From positions 1 through 64,000 of the forward strand of contig DATJOJ010000019.1 in the NCBI GenBank assembly GCA_035507035.1: a stretch of 64,000 nt of DNA, read 5' to 3'. The notes beneath the pieces were generated by a model. It saw only the letters and a list, made by a program, of their open reading frames with translations, searched no databases and had not been told where the DNA came from. The position numbers and the translations under genes are program-made. The first letter of the stretch is position 1. Each line of letters opens with the position of its first letter. Positions 17,188 to 25,710 of this stretch are shown piece by piece. Origin of the DNA: DATJOJ01 sp035507035. Its GTDB lineage: Bacteria; Acidobacteriota; Terriglobia; Terriglobales; Acidobacteriaceae.

Positions 17188-18383
17188 TAGTGCCGGGTGC
17201 GGACAGTTACCACCGCCGAAAGCCCCGGCCGCAACTGCGACGTCAGTGGCGAATCATCGAGCGCGATTTTGACCGGCACTCGTTGCACCACCTTGGTGAA
17301 ATTTCCCGTCGCGTTGTCGGGCGGCAGCAACGCAAATTGCGATCCGCTGGCTGGAGCGATCTCGAGCACTCGTCCCTTAATGACCTGCCCCGGATACACG
17401 TCGATACGAACCTCCGCCGGATCTCCGACTTTCATATTGGTCAACTGCGTTTCGCGATAATTTGCTGCCACCCACCGGATGTTCTGCACAAATGTCATGA
17501 CCTGAGTTCCGGGAGAGACCAGTTGCCCGGTCCGCACCTGCCGTTCGCCCACGGTGCCGTCGCCCGGCGCAACGATCCGCGTGTAACCAAGATTGACTTG
17601 CGCCGCCTGGAGCGCGGCTTCCTTGGCATGGAGATCGGCAATAAGCTGCAAGTCCTGCGATTCGAGTACGGCCTTACCTCGCCGCTCCGCCTCCGCCGCC
17701 GCTTCGCTGCTTCGCAGTCCAGTTCGAGCCTGAACCAAATCAGCTTCGCGGCTGGCATACTGTGCAGAGTAGCTCTCGTCGTCGGCAACTGCCTTTTCTA
17801 CCGTCTGTTGCGTGGTGGAATTGGTCTTGAGTAGCGCTTCTTGGCGGACACGCTCCTGATGTGCCCGGGTTACCTGCGCCTGAGTAGCGTCTTTCCCCGC
17901 TTGTGCCGCCGCGATCTGGGCTTTGGCCTGGTCGATTCCGGCTAGCGCTCGTTCAATCTTTGCATCTTGAAGGTCGCGCTGACGTCGGTTGTTCTCGAGC
18001 GCGGCCTTCGCTGCTTCAACTCCGGCAACAGCCTGCGCCACCTGCGCCTTGTAATCATCATCGTCGAGTTGCACCAGTAAGTCGCCCTTGTGGACTTGTT
18101 GGTAATCGTTGACGTTGACTTCCCGGACCAGTCCCGAAACTTTGGTGCTGAGCGGCGTCAGATCGCCGCGAACGTACGCGTCATTCGTGACTTGCTCGAC
18201 GTGGCCCCCTTCCCAGCCATTCCAGTTGCGCGTAATCGTCACGATGATCGCGATCGCCAGAAGTAGGACGATCAATGGTGTTCCATATTTCGACCAGGCG
18301 CTTTCGTGACGGGAAGGTGGGTGCTCAACCATCTTGGGTTCGGTTGCAGGCGGCGGGGTGACCGGTACCGGAGAGGTTGCCAT
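17187..18383 (-). CDS. EmrA/HlyD-family membrane fusion protein
   Basis: At 398 residues it has one N-terminal transmembrane helix (TPLIVLLLAIAIIVTI near 35-50) and a first biotinyl-lipoyl half (VSGLVREVNVNDYQQVHKGD). A long Ala/Gln-rich coiled-coil hairpin follows, then the second lipoyl half (VNLGYTRIVAPGDGTVGE) and a barrel domain. This is the periplasmic adaptor of a tripartite pump. It is the first gene of the emrA-emrB-tolC-like operon. No regulator gene lies beside it; the opposite neighbour is glgX, read away from it. Confidence 0.92.
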   Translation of the reverse strand: MATSPVPVTPPPATEPKMVEHPPSRHESAWSKYGTPLIVLLLAIAIIVTITRNWNGWEGGHVEQVTNDAYVRGDLTPLSTKVSGLVREVNVNDYQQVHKGDLLVQLDDDDYKAQVAQAVAGVEAAKAALENNRRQRDLQDAKIERALAGIDQAKAQIAAAQAGKDATQAQVTRAHQERVRQEALLKTNSTTQQTVEKAVADDESYSAQYASREADLVQARTGLRSSEAAAEAERRGKAVLESQDLQLIADLHAKEAALQAAQVNLGYTRIVAPGDGTVGERQVRTGQLVSPGTQVMTFVQNIRWVAANYRETQLTNMKVGDPAEVRIDVYPGQVIKGRVLEIAPASGSQFALLPPDNATGNFTKVVQRVPVKIALDDSPLTSQLRPGLSAVVTVRTRH

Positions 18384-18769
18384 TTCTGTTCAGGCGCTCC
18401 TCGACGCCTTGTTCAACTACGGCTAGTTTTTGCACATCGCTCAGGAGAGCGCAGCAGTGTCCGCGGATCCGTTGGAGCACCTTGGCGGCCATTGATGTTT
18501 CAATCCAACTCTCTGAATTCGCAGCACTAGCATTGGTTTTGATTCGTGACTCACTGCGCGAAAACCTTGGCATGTGACGAATGCCCGTCATTTCTCACGA
18601 GTACCAGTACCTATCAACGCCGGTTCTGCATCTTTATCGTGAGGGTAAGCTGTGCTGTGCACTGGAATCTTAGTTGGGCTTCAAAGTGCAGATTGTGTGG
18701 GACGGAGATTTCTGTCTGCTACGTGGCGCAAAGAACTCGCGCTAGAGAAACGAACACGAAAGAGGCCAG
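18384..18769. other. Divergent intergenic region between the efflux operon and glgX
   Basis: This 386-base stretch must hold promoters for both the efflux operon (minus) and glgX (plus). I see no well-spaced sigma-70 hexamer pair, no strong palindrome and no convincing small gene. A minus-strand frame that overlaps the efflux start has no family features. Confidence 0.5.
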
Positions 18770-20887
18770 GTGAACGCTACGCCTAAAGTACAATCGCTCG
18801 CTACTATGCCGGCCAAGACATCAAGGCGTCCAACCTGGGAGCAGGCCGAAGGCAGCTCGCTGCCGCTCGGGGCCACCTGGATTGAAGAAGAACAAGCCTT
18901 CAATTTCGCGGTGCACGCGGAGCACGCCGAAAGCGTCACCTTGTTGCTCTACGCAGCCAATGACTTGATCAATCTCTTGTTTTCGTACCGCTTCGATTTT
19001 CTCCGCAATAAATCAGGCCGGGTTTGGCATTGCCGCATTCCCCTCAGCAAAATCGCCGCGGCCCGCTATTACGCATACTCAGTTTCCGGCGAGGCGATTT
19101 CTAACATTCACAGCTTCGATCCGCAGAAGGTTCTGCTCGATCCCTACGCCACCTGCGTCTTCTTCCCTCCGGGTTTTGACCGCAAGCTGGCCATGAGAGA
19201 GGGATCAAACGCAGGCAAAGCCCCGCTGGGCATGCTTCCCTTCCAGCAAACGAAGTTCGATTGGGAGGAAACCTACTTTCCCCATCACGAGTCGGACGCG
19301 ATTATCTACGAACTTCATGTAAAGGGCTTCACGAAAAATCCCAACTCAGGCGTAAATCCATCGCGCGCCGGAACGTATGCAGGACTTATCGACAAAATTC
19401 CGTACTTAAAAGACCTGGGGATTACGGCCGTCGAACTGATGCCGGTATTTCAGCGCGATCCTCAGGAAGGCGACTACTGGGGCTACATGCCTTTGAACTT
19501 CTTTGCGCCCAATGTGCAGTACGCGAGTGGCGGCGCGGATTGGCAGCACCTCGAGTTTAAAAACATGGTGAAAGCCTTTCATGAGGCGGACATCAGCGTC
19601 ATTTTGGATGTCGTCTACAACCACACCTGCGAAGGAGATCATCGCGGTCCGGTTTATAGCTATAAAGGTTTCGATAGCGCGAGCTATTACATGCTGTCGT
19701 CCGACCCTGCCAACCCCTATGCGAATTACTCCGGCACCGGCAACACCTTGAACTTTGGCAGGGGCCACGTTCGCAAGATGGTGATGGATAGCCTCCGTTA
19801 CTGGAAACGCGAGATGCATATCGATGGTTTTCGCTTCGATCTCGCCTCCGTCTTCAGCCGCAATGAAGATGGATCTCTGAATTGGGGGCATGCCCCGATT
19901 TTCGCCGAGATTGCCGCTGATCCGGAGTTAAGCAAAATACGGCTGATCGCCGAGCCCTGGGACACCGGCGCTGACCAGCTCGGTAGCGGCTTTCCCGGCA
20001 TAACCTGGCTGCAGTGGAACGGGCGGTTTCGCGATGACGTTCGCCGCTTCGTTAAAGGCGATGCGGGAATGGTTCCGGAGCTCATGCGCCGTCTCTACGG
20101 CAGCGACGACCTTTTTCCCGATGACCGCCTCGGCGCCTATCACGCCTACCAGAGCGTCAACTTTGTCACTTCTCATGACGGCTTCACGCTCTACGATCTC
20201 GTTTCTTACAATACAAAGAACAACTGGGCAAACGGCAACAACAACCAGGACGGCACGAATGACAACTACAGTTGGAATTGCGGTTACGAGGGCGATAAAG
20301 GTGCAACGCAAGAGGTACTCGCCCTGCGGCGCAAGCAAGTAAAAAACTTTTTCTGTCTGCTCATGCTGTCGAACGGCGTTCCCATGTTCCGCGCCGGCGA
20401 CGAGTTCCTCAACACTCAATTCGGCAACAACAACCCTTATAACCAGGACAACGAAACCGGATGGCTCGACTGGAGCCAATTCGAGACGAATCGAGATGTC
20501 TTTCGATTTTTCAAGAGCATGATCGCGTTTCGTAAACGTCACCCTTCCCTCTGCCGCAGCCGGTTCTGGCGCGAGGACATCAACTGGTACGGGGTTGGCG
20601 AAAAGGCTGATCTTTCGCGCGACTCTCATAGTTTGGCTTTCTGCCTGCACGGGGCTTCTCAAGACGATGACGACATCTACGTGATGGTCAATTCGTACTG
20701 GGAAAAGCTGCAGTTCCAGGTTCAAGAGGGCACCGCGCGGGAATGGCTGCGAATTGTGGATACTTCGCTGGCTAGTCCCGACGATTTCTCCGAGCGCGGC
20801 GAATCGTTGCAATCCCTGAGTTTTTCAGTCGCGCCAAGATCGGTGGTGGTTCTGCTTCGAACCCGGAATTTTCGATCGAATGGATAG
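18770..20887 (+). CDS. glgX: Glycogen debranching enzyme, GlgX type
   Basis: This 705-residue GH13 protein has an N-terminal CBM48-like beta domain (WIEEEQAFNFAVHAEHAE) and a TIM barrel. Conserved regions are DVVYNHTCEGD, GFRFDLASV (catalytic Asp), LIAEPWD (catalytic Glu) and VNFVTSHDGFT (third Asp). GlgX hydrolyses the alpha-1,6 links of limit dextrins left by glycogen phosphorylase. It starts with GTG; AGAGG lies a few bases upstream. The partner genes glgP-pgm-malQ lie separately at 37667-43472. A TreX/isoamylase role is the nearest alternative. Confidence 0.92.
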   Translation: MNATPKVQSLATMPAKTSRRPTWEQAEGSSLPLGATWIEEEQAFNFAVHAEHAESVTLLLYAANDLINLLFSYRFDFLRNKSGRVWHCRIPLSKIAAARYYAYSVSGEAISNIHSFDPQKVLLDPYATCVFFPPGFDRKLAMREGSNAGKAPLGMLPFQQTKFDWEETYFPHHESDAIIYELHVKGFTKNPNSGVNPSRAGTYAGLIDKIPYLKDLGITAVELMPVFQRDPQEGDYWGYMPLNFFAPNVQYASGGADWQHLEFKNMVKAFHEADISVILDVVYNHTCEGDHRGPVYSYKGFDSASYYMLSSDPANPYANYSGTGNTLNFGRGHVRKMVMDSLRYWKREMHIDGFRFDLASVFSRNEDGSLNWGHAPIFAEIAADPELSKIRLIAEPWDTGADQLGSGFPGITWLQWNGRFRDDVRRFVKGDAGMVPELMRRLYGSDDLFPDDRLGAYHAYQSVNFVTSHDGFTLYDLVSYNTKNNWANGNNNQDGTNDNYSWNCGYEGDKGATQEVLALRRKQVKNFFCLLMLSNGVPMFRAGDEFLNTQFGNNNPYNQDNETGWLDWSQFETNRDVFRFFKSMIAFRKRHPSLCRSRFWREDINWYGVGEKADLSRDSHSLAFCLHGASQDDDDIYVMVNSYWEKLQFQVQEGTAREWLRIVDTSLASPDDFSERGESLQSLSFSVAPRSVVVLLRTRNFRSNG

Positions 20888-20905
20888 AAGGAGTGCAAGC
20901 GCATT

Positions 20906-22279
20906 ATGAGTGCAACAACGAATGAACGGCCGAAAGTCATTATTATCGGCGGCGGATTCGGCGGGTTATCCGCAGCCCAGGCTCTGAAGTCCGCGCCAGT
21001 CGACGTAACCTTAATTGACCGCCGCAACTACCATCTCTTTCAACCGCTCTTGTATCAACACGCCACTGGCTCGCTCTCCGCCGGCGACATCGCAGCACCC
21101 ATACGCGGCATCCTCGCCCGCCAGAAAAATACGCGGGTCTGGCTGGGCGAAGTTGCGGACATTGACCCGGTGGCAAAGCACGTCGTGCTCGCCGACGGTG
21201 CCACTCTCGACTATGACTTTTTGATCGTCGCTGCCGGTTCAAAAACCTCTTATTACGGACACGATGAATGGCAGCAATGGGCGCCGGGCCTCAAGAGCGT
21301 GGAAGAAGCGGCCGCGCTTCGCCACAAGATTCTTTACGCCTTCGAGGTCGCGGAACGCATTCCCGATCCCGCTGAGCGCCGCGCCTGGCTGACGTTCACC
21401 ATCATTGGAGCCGGCCCCACTGGCGTTGAACTCTCTGGAGCCATCGCTGAGATTTCGCGACAGACACTCAAGCACGACTTCCGCTCCATTGATCCGAAAG
21501 ACGCGCAAATCATTTTGCTCGATGCGTCGCCGCGCGTGCTGATGGCGTTTCCCGAAGACCTGGCGCAGAAGGCCGTGCATTACCTCACGAAACTGGGCGT
21601 GCAAACCCGGATGGGCGCTCGAGTTCACGAGTTGACTCGCGACGGGATCAGTTACGAGTGCAACGGTGCCACCCAAGCACTCTCCACAAAAACGGCCATC
21701 TGGGCTGGAGGCGTGACTACAACTCCCCTTACCAAAACCGTTGCCCAGCGCACCGGAACGGAAACGGATCGTGGCGGACGAATCAAAGTCGCCCCGGATC
21801 TGACCATTCCCACCTTTCCCAATATCTATGTCGTTGGCGATATGGCTTTCTCTCTCGACAAGCAGGGTCAGCCGCTGCCAGGCGTCGCGCAGGTCGCGAT
21901 GCAAGGGGGCGCTTACGCCGCGAAGGCAATCGCCAGAAGAGTAGAAGGTAAACCCAAGCCGGCCCCGTTCAATTACTTTGACAAAGGAAACATCGCGGTC
22001 ATCGGACGGGCAGCCGCAGTAGCCGACGTTTTCGGCATACATGTGTGGGGGCTGCCGGCCTGGCTGGTGTGGGCTTTCATCCATCTCGCGTACATCGTCG
22101 AGTTCCAAAGCCGGATCTTGGTTTTCGTTCAATGGGCCATTCAGGACGTGACTTTCAACCGCGGCTCGCGCCTCATTACCGGCGTCGCGCCCACCGATTT
22201 CAACTTCAATCACGCCGTCAGCGAGCAGAGCGCCGTTCCGCCAGCAGCTGATAAGAAGAACGAACCGGCGGTGGCGTAA
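20906..22279 (+). CDS. ndh: Type II NADH:quinone oxidoreductase (NDH-2)
   Basis: This 457-residue FAD protein has two dinucleotide folds: GGGFGGLSAA near 15-24 for FAD and IIGAGPTGVELSG near 165-177 for NAD(H). Ndh-type motifs are YHLFQPLLYQHATG, WAGGV and the quinone-side ending NIYVVGDMA. The C-terminus has a hydrophobic stretch (WLVWAFIHLAYIV) typical of the membrane anchor. It passes electrons from NADH to quinone without pumping protons, feeding the cytochrome bc complex. It follows glgX by 18 bases and meets the nitroreductase gene tail to tail 6 bases later. Confidence 0.9.
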   Translation: MSATTNERPKVIIIGGGFGGLSAAQALKSAPVDVTLIDRRNYHLFQPLLYQHATGSLSAGDIAAPIRGILARQKNTRVWLGEVADIDPVAKHVVLADGATLDYDFLIVAAGSKTSYYGHDEWQQWAPGLKSVEEAAALRHKILYAFEVAERIPDPAERRAWLTFTIIGAGPTGVELSGAIAEISRQTLKHDFRSIDPKDAQIILLDASPRVLMAFPEDLAQKAVHYLTKLGVQTRMGARVHELTRDGISYECNGATQALSTKTAIWAGGVTTTPLTKTVAQRTGTETDRGGRIKVAPDLTIPTFPNIYVVGDMAFSLDKQGQPLPGVAQVAMQGGAYAAKAIARRVEGKPKPAPFNYFDKGNIAVIGRAAAVADVFGIHVWGLPAWLVWAFIHLAYIVEFQSRILVFVQWAIQDVTFNRGSRLITGVAPTDFNFNHAVSEQSAVPPAADKKNEPAVA

Positions 22280-22285
22280 AGACAC

Positions 22286-22942
22286 TCAAAGCACGCGGCA
22301 GGCTTCCGCAAACTCAAGTCGCGGGGTACGCGCGCGCACTGATGCCGGGTCGCCGTAGCCAAGGTTGCAGAGGAAATTCGATTTGACTGTTCCCAGGACG
22401 TGCTCTTTGGGAGTTCCCCCTCCCTCCGCTCCCGCCCCGAAGAACTCTGCGTCAACTTTCGCATTGTCGAAACCCGACATCGGCCCGCAGTCCAGCCCAA
22501 GGGCGCGGGCCGCGATGATGAAGTAACCACCCTGTAGCGTGCTGTTGCGCTTGGCCGTCGCGTCCGCCAGCTCGGCGTTCATGGCCAACAGGTCGCGAAA
22601 AGCGGGATTATGAGGAGCCAGCTTCGGCAGCTTCTCATAGAACCGGACGTCGTAACCGACGATCACCGTGACTGGCGCAGCCATGGTCTTCTCGACATTG
22701 CCAGGCGCGAGCGCTGGACGCAGACGCTCTTTCGCAGCCTCGGTGCGGAGAAAAAGAAAGCGTGCCGGCATCGAGTTGGCGCTCGTCGGACCCCACTTCA
22801 TCAGGTCGTAAATCTCTCGAATGGTCTCCTCCGAAACCGGCTTATCGAGCCACGTGTTGTGGGTGCGGGCATTGCGAAAAATAGCGTCGAGGGCATGGTC
22901 GTTCACGCGATGACGCAGGGTTTGGGTTTCTACTTGGCTCAT
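22286..22942 (-). CDS. Nitroreductase-family protein, RutE-like (malonic semialdehyde reductase family)
   Basis: This 218-residue flavin enzyme has KWGPTSANSMPARF near 45-58, the FMN motif of the RutE/HadB subgroup, plus LQGGYFIIAARALGLDCGPMSGF. It would reduce a nitro compound, quinone or semialdehyde with NAD(P)H. I prefer ATG 22942 to an upstream ATG at 22993, because the extra 17 residues (basic, next to the DoxX stop) do not look like part of the fold. It follows doxX directly, and a MarR regulator is divergent, which points to a stress or detoxification unit rather than pyrimidine breakdown. A damaged second copy lies at 24884-24985. Confidence 0.87.
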   Translation of the reverse strand: MSQVETQTLRHRVNDHALDAIFRNARTHNTWLDKPVSEETIREIYDLMKWGPTSANSMPARFLFLRTEAAKERLRPALAPGNVEKTMAAPVTVIVGYDVRFYEKLPKLAPHNPAFRDLLAMNAELADATAKRNSTLQGGYFIIAARALGLDCGPMSGFDNAKVDAEFFGAGAEGGGTPKEHVLGTVKSNFLCNLGYGDPASVRARTPRLEFAEACRVL

Positions 22943-22989
22943 AACGTTTTTCCCTTTAGGAACGATGACCGAACGCGTCCGCTTCAAAA

Positions 22990-23385
22990 TCACGCGGCTT
23001 GTTCAATTCGATTTGACCTTTGAAATAGCCCTTGGAAAGCCGAACGCACGGAATAAGCTGTGAGACTCCACAAGGTCGCAACGACCACCGCCAAGGGCAG
23101 CCCACCTGGCGCCATCAACAGGTGAAAGAACAAAATGTTCACCACAATCGGACCAAGCAAAGTGAGCGCCAGCGGTACATAGCGGTTGACCAGCAGCAAG
23201 ATCGCGGGGCCCAGTTGCAACAAAAAAATCACTGCCAGGTAGTGAGACATATAGAGGGCGGCGAAGAACTGCAAGGCAATTCCGGTCGGTGGGGGCATCG
23301 GGATGAAGTGAAAAAAACCATTCAGGCCAAACACGAGAAAGATGATGCCCAGCAGAAGGCGAGCTGCCGTAAATGCGACTTTCAT
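22990..23385 (-). CDS. DoxX-like small membrane protein
   Basis: This 131-residue protein has four hydrophobic helices, with the opening pattern ARLLLGIIFLVFGLNGFF typical of DoxX-family proteins. AAGGAG lies 8 bases before its ATG. DoxX proteins are often linked to quinone or electrophile stress. It is transcribed with the nitroreductase, from a control region shared with the divergent MarR gene. Confidence 0.78.
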   Translation of the reverse strand: MKVAFTAARLLLGIIFLVFGLNGFFHFIPMPPPTGIALQFFAALYMSHYLAVIFLLQLGPAILLLVNRYVPLALTLLGPIVVNILFFHLLMAPGGLPLAVVVATLWSLTAYSVRSAFQGLFQRSNRIEQAA

Positions 23386-23418
23386 GGGAAAGCTCCTTAG
23401 ACGTAAGCGACTATCACT

Positions 23419-23444
23419 CGATATCAGTTATATCGATATCGATA
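23419..23444. promoter_or_regulatory. Probable operator of the MarR regulator (overlapping palindromes)
   Basis: CGATAT at 23419-23424 and ATATCG at 23430-23435 form an inverted repeat with 5 bases between. They overlap a perfect 14-base palindrome, TATCGATATCGATA, at 23431-23444. The site lies between the divergent doxX and marR starts, just before a perfect TATAAT at 23459-23464 that would serve marR. Repressor binding here could block both directions. The assignment is inferred from position and symmetry. Confidence 0.7.
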
Positions 23445-23484
23445 CATTTGATATTGACTATAATGCCTCGGATTCACATTTTTT

Positions 23485-23946
23485 ATGACCGACGGGAAAA
23501 ACCCTCCAGAGGCTCTCCATGCATGGTTGATCATGCTGAAAGCCTGCCAATCGATGGGCCACTATCTCCTTCCGACAATTGTCGCCGAGGGTTTAGGGGA
23601 ATCGGACTTTCGCGTTCTCGAAATCCTGCTCCACAAAGGGCCAATGCCGGTGAATGCCATCGGCCCAAAGGTTGACCTCAATCCCGGGTCGGTCAGCGTG
23701 GCCGTAGATCGCCTGTTCAAAAAAGGGTTTGTCAGCCGGGTAGAGTGCTGCTCCGATCGCCGGGTCCGAACCGTGTCGTTGACTGACAAAGGGCGGGAAA
23801 TGTTCGTTCCTTTGTTTCGCCGCCACGCCGCACTCATCAAGCGCGCGTTCCAGGATGTATCCTCAGAAGAGCTGCAACAACTCGAAGTGGTGTTGAAGAA
23901 GATCGGCAAACGTGCTGCCAACCTTGCCGAAAAGAAGGGTATTTGA
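23485..23946 (+). CDS. MarR-family transcriptional regulator
   Basis: This 153-residue winged-helix protein has a recognition helix in LNPGSVSVAVDRLFKKGFV and the MarR wing signature DRRVRTVSLTDKGRE. Long helices at both ends would form the dimer interface. It is divergent from doxX and nitroreductase genes across 99 bases that contain a palindrome, so it most likely represses them and itself in response to a quinone- or phenol-like ligand. TATAAT lies only 20 bases before the ATG and no clear Shine-Dalgarno is seen, so the mRNA may have a very short leader. Confidence 0.9.
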   Translation: MTDGKNPPEALHAWLIMLKACQSMGHYLLPTIVAEGLGESDFRVLEILLHKGPMPVNAIGPKVDLNPGSVSVAVDRLFKKGFVSRVECCSDRRVRTVSLTDKGREMFVPLFRRHAALIKRAFQDVSSEELQQLEVVLKKIGKRAANLAEKKGI

Positions 23947-24006
23947 GCAGTGACGAAGAACGGAATCAATACGAGGATCGAAACCGAATCCCCCCTGGAG
24001 ACATCA

Positions 24007-24801
24007 ATGACGGTTATGGCTGAACGCTGTTTGCTTAGATTGGGAAAGGGATTTTTTGCGCTTATCCTCTGTCTGTGTGCGGCACAGGCAACCGCCCAGC
24101 AGCCCGATAATAAGCAGAGCGATCCAAGCACTAACAAAGCGACGTCCGCGACGACATTACCGGACGCGCCCAGCGCGAATCAGGATGCAGAAGAGGGCAG
24201 GCAGACCAAACGTATCCTTGGCGTCATTCCAAATTTTCGCGCGGTAAGTGTTGACACTCACCTGCCTTCCCAGACACCCAAAGAGAAATTCGTGGGTTTC
24301 GCGAAGGACAGCTTCGATTATTCGTCCTTTATTTGGATCGCCGCGCTCGCAGGCATAGGCCAGGCGGAGAATTCAACGCCAGAGTTCCACCAAGGTGCCG
24401 CAGGTTATGGCCGCTATTACTGGCATTCCTTCGCCGACCAGACAGATGAGAACTTCTGGGTAGAATTCCTGCTTCCAGTTGCCACTCACGAAGATCCACG
24501 TTATTACACGCTCGGACGGCGAAGTGCGAATGGACACAACGGGATTTTCAAGCGCACGGGATACGCGGTCAGCCGACTTTTTGTCACGCGTGCGGATTCA
24601 GGCGGGAATACTTTCAATATCAGCGAGATCGGCGGAGCCGGAGCGGCTGCTGCCATATCCAATGCTTACTATCCCGGTCCCCAGCGAACCTGGACCAAGA
24701 CCTACCAGCGATGGTTCCTGAACGCCGGTCTCGATGGAATGACCAATGTGTTTCGGGAATTCTGGCCCGACATTAACCAAGCCATCTTCCATACCAAGTA
24801 G
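24007..24801 (+). CDS. Secreted protein of unknown function
   Basis: I do not recognise a characterised family. From ATG 24007 the protein is 264 residues, with a signal peptide (hydrophobic FFALILCLCAAQATA), then a low-complexity Ser/Thr/Ala/Pro stretch. The conserved-looking domain is rich in aromatic residues (GYGRYYWHSFADQ, EDPRYYTLGR, FKRTGYAVSRLFV). Similar exported proteins are common in acidobacteria. A GTG at 23950 is in frame, but GGAG just before 24007 and the signal peptide position favour the later start. It follows marR, but a functional link is not evident. Confidence 0.7.
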   Translation: MTVMAERCLLRLGKGFFALILCLCAAQATAQQPDNKQSDPSTNKATSATTLPDAPSANQDAEEGRQTKRILGVIPNFRAVSVDTHLPSQTPKEKFVGFAKDSFDYSSFIWIAALAGIGQAENSTPEFHQGAAGYGRYYWHSFADQTDENFWVEFLLPVATHEDPRYYTLGRRSANGHNGIFKRTGYAVSRLFVTRADSGGNTFNISEIGGAGAAAAISNAYYPGPQRTWTKTYQRWFLNAGLDGMTNVFREFWPDINQAIFHTK

Positions 24802-24883
24802 TTTCGACCGAACCGCCGGGGCCGGGACGGGTGGCCCAGGCTTCCGCGTCCTGTGCGGAGGCTGGGGAGATGGAGAGCACACA

Positions 24884-24985
24884 GACTCAAAGCACCCGGC
24901 AAGCTTCCGCAAACTGAGGTGTGAGGAGCCAGCTTTGGCAGTTTTTCGCAGAACCGAGAATCGTCACCAACGATCACCGTAACCG
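24884..24985 (-). pseudogene. Fragment of a second nitroreductase gene
   Basis: Two blocks match the intact nitroreductase at 22286-22942 on the same strand. Block 24884-24917 corresponds to 22283-22316 and still encodes the C-terminal FAEACRVL and stop. Block 24921-24985 corresponds to about 22611-22674 and encodes an internal piece around VIVG and EKLPKLAPH. About 290 bases between them are lost. The remnant sits just after the SDR gene, like a tail left by duplication or recombination. It has no coding capacity. Confidence 0.8.
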
Positions 24986-24992
24986 CGCAACC

Positions 24993-25703
24993 TCAACGCC
25001 CAGCGTGAGAACCGCCGTCGACGTGGATAATCTCCCCGGTCACTTGCCCGGCTCGCGCTAGATAAAGAACCGCGTCGACAATGTCCTTTACCTGCGTAAT
25101 CGTTTTTATCGGCTGCCGCGCCACGAGAGATTGCTTGGGAGCACCTTTATGCATGGGTGTGTCCACCTCGCCGGGGGCTACGGCGTTGAAGCGAATCCCG
25201 TCCTTCCCGTACTCGACGGCGAGACTTCGCGTGACGGTGTTCAATCCGCCCTTCGTGATCATCGGCACCGAGGCATTGACTCCGGCGACTGGCTGATCCG
25301 CGAGCGCCGCCGTGATGGTCACGACGCTCCCCGACTTTTGTTTCAGCATTTGCTTCACTGCGAGCTGAGTAATGTGGAAGAATCCGAAAAGGTTGACGGA
25401 AACTAAGGCTGTGAAATCCTCGGTCGTAAAATCGGTAAAGGGTTTGCTGCGCATGATGCCGGCATTATTGACGAGAACATCGACGGTCCCAAAACGCTGG
25501 ATCACCGCGTCGACAACTTTCACGGCTGTCTCCTGCTTGCCAATATCGCCGGCGACCAGAATTAGATTAGGCCCCGCAGCCAATGACTTGGTGTCAAGAG
25601 AAGTTGCAACCACGTTGTAGCCATCGTGCAAGAAGGCTTCGACCAGGCCGGAACCTATCCCTCCCGACGCTCCCGTAACGATCGCTGTTTTGTTCTGCGA
25701 CAT
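24993..25703 (-). CDS. SDR-family protein lacking the catalytic Tyr and Ser
   Basis: This 236-residue Rossmann protein has TGASGGIG at 10-17, NNAG at 79-82 and a closing VTGEIIHVDGG, typical of classical short-chain dehydrogenases. The YxxxK motif, however, reads P147-MIT-K151, and the strand that normally carries the catalytic serine reads VTITAAL. The nucleotide site is intact but proton transfer should be impaired, so it may be a non-canonical reductase or a binding protein. The neat fold shows no sign of decay. It ends 8 bases before the nitroreductase fragment. Confidence 0.85.
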   Translation of the reverse strand: MSQNKTAIVTGASGGIGSGLVEAFLHDGYNVVATSLDTKSLAAGPNLILVAGDIGKQETAVKVVDAVIQRFGTVDVLVNNAGIMRSKPFTDFTTEDFTALVSVNLFGFFHITQLAVKQMLKQKSGSVVTITAALADQPVAGVNASVPMITKGGLNTVTRSLAVEYGKDGIRFNAVAPGEVDTPMHKGAPKQSLVARQPIKTITQVKDIVDAVLYLARAGQVTGEIIHVDGGSHAGR

Positions 25704-25710
25704 TCAGCCC

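Noticed and set aside
18325..18591. Minus-strand frame before the efflux operon as a possible regulator
   Set aside because: It overlaps the fusion-protein start, lacks a helix-turn-helix and has no clear ribosome site.
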